Positions 18,001 through 26,119 of a stretch of DNA of 64,000 nucleotides are shown in pieces. The translations under genes were made by a program, and so were the position numbers. The first letter of the stretch is position 1; every line of letters starts with the position of its first letter. The notes under the pieces were generated by a model. That model worked only from the letters and a program-made list of their open reading frames with translations. It was not told where the DNA came from and searched no databases. This DNA is from CAYNKA01 sp964397655. GTDB lineage: Bacteria > Spirochaetota > Spirochaetia > DTKZ01. The DNA is taken from the NCBI GenBank assembly GCA_964397655.1, contig CAYNKA010000001.1:124001-188000 (forward strand), written 5' to 3'.

Positions 18001-20004
18001 TTCCAGATCCCCGGGACGGTTGGCGAAGTCGAGGACGCAGTCGTCCTTGTAGAGTTTGCCTTCTTCGGTTCGGGGCAAAATTCCGGGAATTCTCGGAATC
18101 CGCCTGTCGGATACGTGGAGGAAGGGACCGGCGACCTCGCTCCTGTTCCCGAGGTCGTCCTCGGAATAGGCCTCGACTGAATATTCGATTCTCTTGCCGG
18201 AAGGAACGGGAAGCGCCACGGGAGCTTCGTAGGCGTGAAAATCCTCGTTGTCGAGGATGCCCTGGAGTATACCCGTCTCCCGAAGCCTTATAAAGCAGCG
18301 TTCCTTGGATCGGAGGTGAACGACGTCGTCCTGTATGAATACCTGGGGCGCTTCAGGTGCGACGCGGTGAAGCGAGAAGCGGAAGGTGTCGGGATGGACG
18401 GAGATGTTTCCTGCACGGTCAACGACTGCGACCCTGACCGCCACGTCGCGGGAATAGCCGTACGGCACCTGCAGGACGAAAATTCCGGTTGTTTCGGGCG
18501 ATCCCGCGGTAGGCTCGTTCGGCTCCTTGCCGTCCCATGCGATCTCGTAGACCGCACGGAGGTCCGGATCGAGGTCCGCCGTCAGGAAGACGAAGCCGCC
18601 GGTGCGTTTTTCGCCCGATCGAACGCTCTTGACCCGAGGTTTCTCCGTGGAAAATCGAATTTTTTTCTCCGCCACCGGGCCCGCCTTCGAGGTTCCCAGG
18701 AAGGCGCGGGCCTTGACTACGAGATTCCCGCTTGTATCTTCAGGCAAGGAAAGGGCGACCGGGCCTTCGTAAAGGGGAGACTCGGAATCGGGTTCCCGCC
18801 CGTCCAGGGTGTAGCGGACCGCCGATCCGTTTGCCGCGGAGATGCGGAGTCGTCTTCCGTTCGAGATCGGCTCGTCTCCGTCGACGGCCATTTCCACCGG
18901 GCCGGGTACGCGGCCGTCGATGACGTAGAAGAACCTGTATTCGCCGTTCGTGCCTTCGTTGAGGGATTTGATGCGCAAGGGAATGGTGCGGACCGCTCCC
19001 CTCGTCGTTTCGAAACGGACTTCGCGTACCGCGGGGGCGTCGAATGCTTTCGGGGTTCGTTCCTCGACGCAGTACGAAAATTCTGCGCCGAATTTCGCGA
19101 GATCGGCCACGGAATCGGTCTCGAATACTCCGTCGGCGAGAAGGATAGCGTTGTCCGAGGATTGTTCGAATGTAACCTCGGTCCGGTCCGTGACTCCTTC
19201 TCCCGCACGCTTGGCAGCCAGCTTGAGCACCATCTTTCCGGCGCCGGGAATTTTTCGAGGGCCGTCATAGGGTTTCCCAGATTCGGGATCGGAACCGTCC
19301 AGGCTGAACCTGATCCAATCGTATCCTTCGTGGGCGATGAACAGGGTCTGCGGATTGAGGAAAACGCCGGGAACGGGGCTCAAAACCGAAAAATAACGTT
19401 CCCGCTTCTCGGCCGCTTCCGTTCTCAGACGATAGCGGAATACCGAGGCGGTGCTCCTGTTTCCCGCCTGATCTTCCGCATAGGCGCATATCTCGACGTT
19501 CCCGCCGTCCGGGCCGGCCTTCAACGCGATGGGAATGCCGTCCCAAAGAGTGAATCCTTTGTCCGGATCCAATCCTCGGGAATAATAGATCCGGCTTTCT
19601 TCCGCGTCGACGAATTTCAAGGATTGTTCCCCGGCATATTCCCCTTCGGGGAGCGAGACCTTCGGTGAACGAGGGCTTTTTTTGTCGATGAGGTAGACGA
19701 ACTCTCGTTCCTCCCTGAGCAGATTCCCGTCGAGGGCCTGGGCAACGAGCGTGTATCGTCGCTCCTCGCCCTGCACGGCGCTCAGGAGGATCGGAACGCG
19801 ATACCTGACGAAGGAGGAGGTCTTCGATTCCTTGAAGCGATATTGAAACGTCAAGGAGGCGTCGTTCGAACGGAATTCGAGCCTGACGTCGCTCCGGTAC
19901 ACTCCGGATTCCCGGGAAAGGTTGAAAATGCCTGAATCGTCGGCGAAACCGAGAAATGCCGCCGCAACGAGCAGGCCGATCGGCAACACCCGCCTTTTTC
20001 CCAT
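15079..20004 (-). CDS. Giant exported protein: Ig-like/chitobiase C-terminal-type repeats plus beta-helix
   Basis: This 1641-residue protein begins with a signal peptide (cleavage near residue 21). Residues about 25-1180 contain around ten to eleven repeats of 90-110 residues. Their recurring cores, such as RYTLDGREPD and RFSLDGSDPE, match the CHB_HEX_C_1 type fold. Residues from about 1186, beginning VYLSPSGKD, match a DUF1565-type start of a right-handed beta-helix that runs to near the C-terminus. No transmembrane anchor or enzyme motif is visible. It is the last gene of the htrA-phosphoribosyltransferase group, 24 bases after the latter. Surface or periplasmic binding is the likely role, but the ligand is unknown. 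Confidence 0.8.
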   Translation of the reverse strand: MGKRRVLPIGLLVAAAFLGFADDSGIFNLSRESGVYRSDVRLEFRSNDASLTFQYRFKESKTSSFVRYRVPILLSAVQGEERRYTLVAQALDGNLLREEREFVYLIDKKSPRSPKVSLPEGEYAGEQSLKFVDAEESRIYYSRGLDPDKGFTLWDGIPIALKAGPDGGNVEICAYAEDQAGNRSTASVFRYRLRTEAAEKRERYFSVLSPVPGVFLNPQTLFIAHEGYDWIRFSLDGSDPESGKPYDGPRKIPGAGKMVLKLAAKRAGEGVTDRTEVTFEQSSDNAILLADGVFETDSVADLAKFGAEFSYCVEERTPKAFDAPAVREVRFETTRGAVRTIPLRIKSLNEGTNGEYRFFYVIDGRVPGPVEMAVDGDEPISNGRRLRISAANGSAVRYTLDGREPDSESPLYEGPVALSLPEDTSGNLVVKARAFLGTSKAGPVAEKKIRFSTEKPRVKSVRSGEKRTGGFVFLTADLDPDLRAVYEIAWDGKEPNEPTAGSPETTGIFVLQVPYGYSRDVAVRVAVVDRAGNISVHPDTFRFSLHRVAPEAPQVFIQDDVVHLRSKERCFIRLRETGILQGILDNEDFHAYEAPVALPVPSGKRIEYSVEAYSEDDLGNRSEVAGPFLHVSDRRIPRIPGILPRTEEGKLYKDDCVLDFANRPGDLELFYTFTEDGTEPPVPDGSSLKIKDRIVFRGKDGKEIPYRVKVLSRYADSPEKGEIADFRFTVDRLPPEDPELFGLPQKSVVNHGIELVIKPRKEEERVFYRLWADGGTAKLTGELRAYEEPIRLPAVENETVRYEVAYEVRDPAGNATSNSSPLVFVVDRVRPAKPVFRLLAADQQELELSSDEGRILYEIAGGGKLPPYPGPKSPLYRGALSAGSTAFDVFAVAAVTVDEAGNFSEPLLVSDIAVHPERLLTEVEFDAVRAGNVLVLSWKDQGDDAVFFSEERNGQPRLYERPLLISCTEERGRTLVYQSLRGKPFVFSIPTIIETVMPTVDTTPPEKVATTVVLKNTQKIGVVHYEIGTNGIPPRPVTRFSPLFRDTLEFTAADGETVSYFVELKAFPPSGTEGSKSSSFSFTIDRTAPIPPVVEGAMNEHFYVVDRTISLKSNEGTILYDFREVPSLNPSPETLKPRAFSVYEKPISAVAPEGTMKSFVVHAVTVDSVGNRSISVSSLVFTIDKAVVYLSPSGKDDQEGSRSFPLKSLRKALSVLRNSRRTSLFLAKGNYPCDTTLEAFKDYVVVGSFEESSWRKTGEASIITFAVPGTAPAILAGNRELSLESIVVSGTAGAGDGFIRVETGSLKLTDCAVRLEGRNRVLVQNGGRVLLSKTSISSEDLGQGELILSRGGSLEITGSTLSFARCEQASLIVVKHPAEASIDDSTLTCGEGLVTTGIHSLGAMLKAADVKIHAGQGSLASLGVKCDGGTAFFDRLSLYLAEKAYISTGISAFSGAIDVKKSYLSVAGRYGATGLYLKNGSALVTDTVFEAGTSDDFLYHFHCEGGSAVLSGNAFSGGTSGDFIAAVLQDSSSVWKQNSMTLGKGTVSSSGFMLKGNSPLIAEANRFAFTGQKGVFFVIPRETSTVKIEKNRFTGGGGVIVRAEDPSGGWSRIPALITIRSADALNALKRAEGTFSGNVSE

Positions 20005-20028
20005 CGCTCACGTTCCTTCGCGGAACGG

Positions 20029-20646
20029 TCAAGCACCGCCCGCTTTCTTCATGACATCGAATACTTCTTTCAACTCCGGGTCTTCGGAAAGGTAATACAG
20101 TTCGATTTCCTCATCCGTAAGCCCTATGAGCTCATGACTCATATAGTGAATCCAGGTGTCCTGGTCGGGAGAGTCCAGGACGTGTTTGCGGCAGTAGAAA
20201 TCCGGCTGTATCGCATGGCTGGTCTTTTCGAAGGACCGGGTCTTGTAGTCGTGCACCGCCACCTTGATGTCCTCTCTCGGTATTCCCTTTTCCATGATGA
20301 GTTCCACGAGGTAGTTGACCGTGTTGCCCGAATCGAAGATGTCGTCCACGAGGAGGACTTTGTCGCCGTGTCGGAGATAGTCCGGATTGTAGGTCCAGCC
20401 GTCGACCATGACCTTCTGATGGGTGTGCACGTCCGTGTACGACCTCGCGACGACGGCGGCGTAGAAGACGGGCCGCGAGTTCCTTCTCACGGTCTTGAAG
20501 TATTCGCTTATGATGTTGCCGAGGTAGGCACCGCCGCGAAGGCTGACGTAGATTACGTCGGGAACGAACCCCGACCGGTGGATGCGATACGCGAGCTTGA
20601 GGGAATTGTTGCGAACTTGGTTGAAAGTCAGAAATTCTTTAGCCAT
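20029..20646 (-). CDS. Purine-type phosphoribosyltransferase
   Basis: This 205-residue protein has the type I phosphoribosyltransferase signature VLLVDDIFDSGNT at residues 97-109, which binds PRPP, and a SLRGGAYLG segment at 35-43. The topology and length resemble hypoxanthine/xanthine phosphoribosyltransferases, which salvage free bases to nucleotides. The C-terminal hood, rich in acidic residues, does not let me choose the base. It starts 14 bases after htrA and precedes the giant repeat protein. Salvage is consistent with the purine genes elsewhere in the window. Confidence 0.8.
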   Translation of the reverse strand: MAKEFLTFNQVRNNSLKLAYRIHRSGFVPDVIYVSLRGGAYLGNIISEYFKTVRRNSRPVFYAAVVARSYTDVHTHQKVMVDGWTYNPDYLRHGDKVLLVDDIFDSGNTVNYLVELIMEKGIPREDIKVAVHDYKTRSFEKTSHAIQPDFYCRKHVLDSPDQDTWIHYMSHELIGLTDEEIELYYLSEDPELKEVFDVMKKAGGA

Positions 20647-20660
20647 GTTCCCCTACCGAG

Positions 20661-22151
20661 TCAGCGGAAGACGCCGACGCTCATCTTTACGCCGCCTCTC
20701 TCGAAAACAAAGTCGACTTTCTCGTTCGCCTTTTCGTTCAGGGCGAGATAGAAATCGGCCAGATTCGATACGGGCTTCCCGTTCATCGAAGTTATCACGT
20801 CCCCGCTTTTGATTCCCGCAAGGGCTCCGGGTGTGCGGGGTTCCACGGACTGGACTACTATGCCCTTGGTGGATGAGGATATCTCCATTTCCTTCCGAAT
20901 TTCGTCGGTGAGAGGCACGACCGAAATGCCCGGCCAAAGATTGCGGCTCTGTTCGGAAATGCTCTGCTGGTTCTGTCTGCTCGTTATCATGACGTCGAGG
21001 TTCAGGTTCTTTCCCTGCCGGACGAGCTTGAACGCCGCTTTCTTTCCCACGGGAAGGTCTCCGACCATGAACACGAGCTCGTCGGAGGAAGAAATCCTCC
21101 TGCCGTTCAGTTCCACGATGAAGTCCCCGGGCAGTATTCCTCCGATGTCCGCGGGGGAGCCCTTGAAAAGATGGTAGACGAAGGCTCCTTTCGCGTCCTT
21201 CAGCGACAAGCTGTTCGCCATCTCCTGAGATATGCCGGAGATGCTCACGCCGAGCCAGCCGTACTGGACGGCTCCGTTCGTTATGAAATCGTCTATGGCC
21301 TTCTTCACGTTGTTGACGGGGATGGCGAATCCGAGCCCTATGCTCCCTCCCGTCGGGGATGTGATCCACGTGTTTATCCCGACCACCTCGCCCGCGAGAT
21401 TCACGAGGGCACCGCCCGAATTCCCCTGATTGATGGATGCGTCGGTCTGGATGAAGTCGTTGATGTTGCCCTCGGGGCCGCCGCGTCTGCCGAGCGCGCT
21501 CACGATTCCCGCGGTGACCGTCGATTCGAGGCCGAAGGGATTCCCGACCGCGAGCACCCAGTCGCCGACGTGCAGCCCGTTGGAGTCGCCCAGTTCAGCC
21601 ACGGGAAGATTCTCATCGCCGTTGAAGGAAACCAGGGCCAGATCCTTCCTCTCGTCCTTGCCTACGAGCTTGCCCTTGAACTCGCGCCTGTCGTGAAGCT
21701 GGACCGTTATCTCGGAGGCTTCGCCCACGACATGGTTGTTCGTGAGCACGTAATAGGTTTTTCCCGATTTCCGAACGATGACTCCGGAACCGAGTCCCTT
21801 GTTCCTGAACTCGCGGTCCTTGGGTTCCTTGCCGTCCGGCTGGCCGAAGAAGTAGTAGAACCACGGCAGGTTTTTGTTGTCGGCGGGGCCCTTTTTCTTG
21901 ACCTCCACGACGTCTATCTCCACGACGACCGGAAGCACCTTATCGGCTACCGAGCGGAAGGAATTCTGCAGGCTCTGCAGCGTCTTGACGGTATCGAACG
22001 AGGCGTCCTGCGCCCGGGCGGAATCCGCGGGCTGGAGTTTGGTTGAACAGGAGAAGGACAGCAAGGCGAGCATGAATCCGAAAATCATGCCGAAAAGCAC
22101 GAGGTTGAAAATGAAGAGTTTTTTGGATGTCAGAAATCGGCCCAAAACCAT
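20661..22151 (-). CDS. HtrA/DegP-family periplasmic serine protease
   Basis: From the ATG at 22151 the protein has 496 residues: a membrane segment at about 11-33 ending in LSFSC, a trypsin-like domain with His140 (TNNHVV), Asp170 (KDLALV) and Ser245 (GNSGGA), and two PDZ domains at about 280-385 and 395-496. It degrades or refolds damaged envelope proteins. An in-frame TTG at 22196 lies inside the predicted promoter, and the ATG has a GGGGGG ribosome site, so the ATG is chosen. Whether the Cys at residue 35 is lipidated or the segment is an uncleaved anchor is unclear. It heads the operon with the phosphoribosyltransferase. Confidence 0.93.
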   Translation of the reverse strand: MVLGRFLTSKKLFIFNLVLFGMIFGFMLALLSFSCSTKLQPADSARAQDASFDTVKTLQSLQNSFRSVADKVLPVVVEIDVVEVKKKGPADNKNLPWFYYFFGQPDGKEPKDREFRNKGLGSGVIVRKSGKTYYVLTNNHVVGEASEITVQLHDRREFKGKLVGKDERKDLALVSFNGDENLPVAELGDSNGLHVGDWVLAVGNPFGLESTVTAGIVSALGRRGGPEGNINDFIQTDASINQGNSGGALVNLAGEVVGINTWITSPTGGSIGLGFAIPVNNVKKAIDDFITNGAVQYGWLGVSISGISQEMANSLSLKDAKGAFVYHLFKGSPADIGGILPGDFIVELNGRRISSSDELVFMVGDLPVGKKAAFKLVRQGKNLNLDVMITSRQNQQSISEQSRNLWPGISVVPLTDEIRKEMEISSSTKGIVVQSVEPRTPGALAGIKSGDVITSMNGKPVSNLADFYLALNEKANEKVDFVFERGGVKMSVGVFR

Positions 22152-22173
22152 CGTACGGTCCCCCCGCTTGTTA

Positions 22174-22207
22174 AGTATAACTATATGCAAGAACAAGAGA
22201 TTGTAAA
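22174..22207 (-). promoter_or_regulatory. Promoter of the htrA operon
   Basis: A -35 TTTACA (22202-22207) is 16 bases from TATAGT (22180-22185), and an overlapping TATACT follows at 22174-22179. Either -10 gives a leader of about 20-28 bases that contains the GGGGGG ribosome site of the ATG at 22151. Confidence 0.5.
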
Positions 22208-22223
22208 GTGAGGCGTCGTTCGT

Positions 22224-22973
22224 TCACTCCCACGAGGTCAGCACCTCGGTTCTGTCCTTGAAAACGGCGATCGTGTGTTCGAAATGCGCTGAAAGGCTTC
22301 CATCCTCGGTTACTACCGTCCAGCCGTCGTCTAGGACCTCGATGCCGTCGCCGCCTTCGTTGATCATGGGTTCGATCGCGAGAACCATGCCTTCCTTTAT
22401 GCGCGGATTCGGTCCGCGGCTCACGTAATTAGGGATCTGGGGATCTTCGTGTTGGGAGAAACCCACTCCGTGTCCGCAATATTCCCGTACGACTCCCAGT
22501 CCGTTCCCCTTGGCATGTTCGAACACCGCCTGCGAGATGTCGTTTATCCTGTTGCCGCAGACCGCCTTCGCGACGGCGCGTTCGAGGCATTCCCTCGTTA
22601 TCCGCAGGAGGTGGTCGGCTCCGGGCGAAACGCTTCCGATCGGCATCGTGAAGGCGGCGTCGCTGTAGAATCCCTCGTACTCGAGGCCGCAATCGATGCT
22701 CAGAATGTCGCCACCTCGCAGTTTTCGTTTGTTGGGAATACCGTGGATGACCGTTTCGTTCACGGAGGCGCAGACCGCCGCCGGGTATCCTTGATAATCG
22801 AGGAAGGCCGGACGGGCCCCGAGTTTGTTCGCATGGTTCCTGATGAACGAATCGATGTCCTTGGTCGTAATTCCCTCTTGAACTACGGCCCTGACAGCCT
22901 TCAGGGTATCCGACAAGAGCGCACAGGAAGCGCGGATCTTTTCCATTTCGCTCGGCGTTTTAAGGCGTATCAT
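22224..22973 (-). CDS. map: Methionine aminopeptidase, type I
   Basis: This enzyme removes the initiator methionine from nascent proteins using two metal ions. All five metal ligands are visible: Asp94, Asp105, His168, Glu201 and Glu232; His77 is the conserved active-site histidine. The 249-residue length is normal for a type I enzyme without extension. A strong promoter lies just upstream and its -10 box ends 9 bases before the ATG, with no ribosome site in between, so this message is probably leaderless or nearly so. The gene stands alone between htrA and the nusB operon. Confidence 0.97.
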   Translation of the reverse strand: MIRLKTPSEMEKIRASCALLSDTLKAVRAVVQEGITTKDIDSFIRNHANKLGARPAFLDYQGYPAAVCASVNETVIHGIPNKRKLRGGDILSIDCGLEYEGFYSDAAFTMPIGSVSPGADHLLRITRECLERAVAKAVCGNRINDISQAVFEHAKGNGLGVVREYCGHGVGFSQHEDPQIPNYVSRGPNPRIKEGMVLAIEPMINEGGDGIEVLDDGWTVVTEDGSLSAHFEHTIAVFKDRTEVLTSWE

Positions 22974-22982
22974 AGGGCTGAA

Positions 22983-23011
22983 ACTATAGCATGTTTAAGG
23001 GCGCCCTTCAA
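22983..23011 (-). promoter_or_regulatory. Promoter of map
   Basis: A -35 TTGAAG (23006-23011) and a -10 TATAGT (22983-22988) have an ideal 17-base spacer. The start site should be near 22976, only about 3 bases before the map ATG. The -35 lies inside the coding end of the upstream TPR gene. Confidence 0.75.
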
Positions 23012-24653
23012 GTTTACGGAGGATTCTGATCGCTTCCGGATTCCTTTCATTTTCCACAAGCAGGGACCTGATCTCCTTTCGAGCTTCGTCGCTTCGTTTC
23101 AGCGCCGCCAGACAGAGCGCCGAGGAAAGGACGGACTTCTCGGCGAGGAGGGTGTTTTGTCTTCCCTGCTTCGTGAGCATTTCCTTCGTGCGCCTGAAGG
23201 ACGACAGAGCTTCCGCGTAATTCGCCGTTTCGAAGGCGGCCAAGCCGCGATCGAAGGCCGCTTCCTTGGTATCGCGCAGCTTGTACGACAGATCGAAGGC
23301 CGCGAACGCGTTTCGGTAGTCCCGTGTTTCGTAAGCAGTTATCCCGCGATAGAAGGCGACCCAGGCGGAATCGTTCGACCGGGAGAGAATGTCCGCAATA
23401 CCCGGCAGATCGTTGGTCCCTAGGAGAAGCCACGCGAGGATCTTCGGCACCTGGTCGTCCACCGGATACGTGTCGCGGAGAATCCAGAGTTCGCCTATGA
23501 AACGCGCCGGGGTGAGCCGGTCCCGCTGGGCGAGCAGGCGGACCGTCCGGGATGCGGCGGACGGAGGTTCCCGCCGTTCGAGCAGATCGAGGAGCTCCAA
23601 AGCCCTCCGGCGGTTCCCGACGGCGGTGTAGACCTTTGCCGCCGCGAGCGAGAGTTCTCCGCTTTCGGGGAAGCGGAAGCGTCCTTCCTCGAGGACCGAT
23701 CTTTCGGACCATGCCTCCTTCCCGTGAAGGAGTGCCGCCGCGTTGAGATAGGACAGCAGGGACGCCCTAGGGTGTTCGGAACGGAGTTCGGCGTAGTTTC
23801 CCTCGGCTTCGGCGTGCTTGCCCGTCCTGATGCGGATATCCGCGAGGAGGAGCAGCTTCTCCGGGGTTTCCTCCCTCGACGGCCTGTAGAAGGCGAGGAT
23901 TTTTTCCGCTTCGGAGTAGGATCCCGAGTCGTAGGCCGCGAGCGCGCATGCGAGCGGGAAAGAGTCCGCGAACGTGCGCTCCGAGAAAATTCTTCGAGCT
24001 TCAGCGAATGACCCGCGCTCGAGGAAGAGAAGTCCGGCGTCGAAGTAGAATCCGGCGGTTCCGGTGAGGTCGCCGGCACGGACGAAGGCCGCGGGATCCC
24101 TCGAAGCCGGAAGACCGGCGAGCGCCAGTTCGCCCTCGGCGTTTTCCCCGGGGACGATGTCGGCGCGAAGAAAGGCTTCTGCCTTCACTCCGGAGTTTTC
24201 ACTGGATTTCAGGTAGGTTTCCGCCCAGCGGCCCGCTTTTCTTGCATCGCCGGCCTCGATGAAGAATACGACCGCGAGGGCGCGGAGGGTTTCGTTCCCG
24301 GGAAAGGCCTCGCAGGCTTGTTCGGCGAGACGAGCCGCGATTTCCCGTCTTCCGATACGGTCAGAAACGATTCGCGCCCGTTTCAGAATCCTGAGCCAGT
24401 CCCTTGCCTGGGCCGGAACCAGGTCGAATTCCATGAGCGCCCGCGCCGCTGCCTCGAAGTCCGATGCTGCTATCCTTCTATCGAGTGATTCGACGTATCG
24501 CTCCAGGGGCATAACGCGGGCGGAGGCGCGCAAATCGGAAAGGATGAAAAGGACGAGACCGGAGAAAACGACGAGACCGAGAAAAAGAATCAGGAAATGG
24601 AACGGTTTTATTTTCTCACGCTTCTTCATTTCCCAGCATTTTCCGGATTCCAT
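22995..24653 (-). CDS. Membrane-anchored TPR protein
   Basis: This 552-residue protein has one membrane helix at about residues 17-40 and then helical tetratricopeptide-like repeats to the C-terminus, with clear A-x-x-A-x-F/Y-type repeats in the last third. The repeat part should face the periplasm. The ATG at 24653 has a GGAG site six bases upstream; a second ATG at 24629 is possible. It overlaps the end of nusB by 38 bases. TPR modules mediate protein assembly, but the partner is unknown. Confidence 0.75.
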   Translation of the reverse strand: MESGKCWEMKKREKIKPFHFLILFLGLVVFSGLVLFILSDLRASARVMPLERYVESLDRRIAASDFEAAARALMEFDLVPAQARDWLRILKRARIVSDRIGRREIAARLAEQACEAFPGNETLRALAVVFFIEAGDARKAGRWAETYLKSSENSGVKAEAFLRADIVPGENAEGELALAGLPASRDPAAFVRAGDLTGTAGFYFDAGLLFLERGSFAEARRIFSERTFADSFPLACALAAYDSGSYSEAEKILAFYRPSREETPEKLLLLADIRIRTGKHAEAEGNYAELRSEHPRASLLSYLNAAALLHGKEAWSERSVLEEGRFRFPESGELSLAAAKVYTAVGNRRRALELLDLLERREPPSAASRTVRLLAQRDRLTPARFIGELWILRDTYPVDDQVPKILAWLLLGTNDLPGIADILSRSNDSAWVAFYRGITAYETRDYRNAFAAFDLSYKLRDTKEAAFDRGLAAFETANYAEALSSFRRTKEMLTKQGRQNTLLAEKSVLSSALCLAALKRSDEARKEIRSLLVENERNPEAIRILRKLEGRP

Positions 24654-25047
24654 CCAGCACTCCGTTGATGAAACGGTAGGAGTCCTCGGATCCGAAATCC
24701 TTGGATATGTCGATCGCCTCGTCTATCACCACGGATGGAGGAATGTCTTTCTGGAAGAGCAGGCAATAGACGCTCATGCGGAGAATGGCGAGATCGACCT
24801 TGGCGAGGCGTCTGAAATCCCAATTTTCCAGGCGTTTCCTGATCATGCCGTCGACCTCGTCGATTTTCTCGACGGTTCCGGTGATGAGCAGGCGTGCGAA
24901 TGCGGAGGTGGCCTCGTCGAGACCTTCCCCCGCTTTGCCGTCATCGCTCCAGGAGAGACTCGTCAATTCTTCGAGGGGAGCGTCCGACATTTCCCACGAA
25001 TAGAGAGCCTGAATGGCAAGTATTCTTCCTCGTCTTCTAGATCCCAT
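24616..25047 (-). CDS. nusB: Transcription antitermination factor NusB
   Basis: The 143-residue all-helical protein matches NusB over its full length: the N-terminal SRRRGRILAIQALYSWE motif, the FRRLAKVDLAILRMSVYCLL helix and the C-terminal VIDEAIDISKDFG segment followed by FINGVLD. With NusE/S10 it binds boxA RNA and supports rRNA antitermination. It begins 3 bases after the SurA-like gene and overlaps the TPR gene, within the dnaJ-surA-nusB-TPR operon. Confidence 0.96.
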   Translation of the reverse strand: MGSRRRGRILAIQALYSWEMSDAPLEELTSLSWSDDGKAGEGLDEATSAFARLLITGTVEKIDEVDGMIRKRLENWDFRRLAKVDLAILRMSVYCLLFQKDIPPSVVIDEAIDISKDFGSEDSYRFINGVLDGIRKMLGNEEA

Positions 25048-25050
25048 GCA

Positions 25051-26082
25051 TTACCAGGATAAATTCTGTTCGTATACGGTCACTTCCGCGTCTTTGCGGA
25101 GTTCCTGAATGAGCTCGTTCGCCGCGGTCTGAAAGGCCCTCTGCCGCTGCTGGGCAAGTACTACGTGCTTGATCCTCTCCCTCACGGTCATCGTCTCTCC
25201 GGGGAAGATGGGATCGTCCAGGCCGAGGAGCTTTGCGTCCCTGCGGTCGGTGATCTGAACGATGTGGAGCCCGACGTTCGACTGAATGATCCCGCTGATC
25301 TGGTTCAGGTTGAGCGCGAAAACCGCCTCGTAGAAACTCCTGCCCAGCAGCATTTGGCGCTGGGCGTCGTTCCGTACGAGATAGCCGAAGTCTCCGCCAC
25401 GGTATTTCGATTTGGTGTCGTCCGAGTATTTGACGGCGACGTCCTTGAACGGGGTCGTCTTGAGCTCGCGCAGCGCGTCTTCGGCGCGTTTCTGCGCCTG
25501 GGCCCGTTCCGCCTCACCCAGTTTCCTCGTGTCGATGTAAATGTGATTGAACCTCACCATCTGAGGATTGATGAAGTCGGTAGCGTTCGCCCCGTAGAGG
25601 TCCTTGATCTGGGACTCCGTGGGATCGTCGATCTGAAAAAGGTTCCTCTTCTTTTCCTGGACGTATTTTTCCTGGACGAGCCGCTGCCTCATGTTGGTGA
25701 TGAAATCGTCGAAGGACATGTCGAGCTGGTTCTGGATGGCCACGCGGAACTGAGCGTCGGTCATTTCCGGATTTATCGAATTTTTATACTGTTCGACGCT
25801 TGCGAAAACCTCCGCGTCGGACACCCTGAAATTGTCCCTCGCCGCCGCCTGGTTGATGAGGAGTTCGCCTACCTGCAGATCGAGCATTTTTTTTCGGTTC
25901 TCGAACGAGACCGGCTGCCGGGTTTGTTTTTCCACCAACTCGATCTGCTTTTTCAACTGTTTCTGCGTGATGACCTCGGGTTTGGTGAGTTTTACCCGAG
26001 CGACCGGCTGGTCTATAATCTGACCGAAAACCGATGCGCTCACGATGAACAGGAGAATCATCAAGCCCCAATATCTTTTCAT
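25051..26082 (-). CDS. SurA-like periplasmic peptidyl-prolyl isomerase (parvulin type)
   Basis: This 343-residue protein has a signal peptide of about 20 residues ending in SVFG, a helical SurA-N-like chaperone region to about 170, and one parvulin rotamase domain at about 180-285 (VRFNHIYID, then YSDDTKSKYRGGDFGYL). It should help fold outer-membrane proteins in the periplasm. The second of two close ATGs (26082) has an AGGAAGG site at good distance and is chosen over 26088. Only one parvulin domain is present, unlike the two of E. coli SurA. It sits between the dnaJ-like gene and nusB. Confidence 0.85.
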   Translation of the reverse strand: MKRYWGLMILLFIVSASVFGQIIDQPVARVKLTKPEVITQKQLKKQIELVEKQTRQPVSFENRKKMLDLQVGELLINQAAARDNFRVSDAEVFASVEQYKNSINPEMTDAQFRVAIQNQLDMSFDDFITNMRQRLVQEKYVQEKKRNLFQIDDPTESQIKDLYGANATDFINPQMVRFNHIYIDTRKLGEAERAQAQKRAEDALRELKTTPFKDVAVKYSDDTKSKYRGGDFGYLVRNDAQRQMLLGRSFYEAVFALNLNQISGIIQSNVGLHIVQITDRRDAKLLGLDDPIFPGETMTVRERIKHVVLAQQRQRAFQTAANELIQELRKDAEVTVYEQNLSW

Positions 26083-26119
26083 TTTCATCCTTCCTGTGAT
26101 TGTTATAGTCCCCAGTGTA

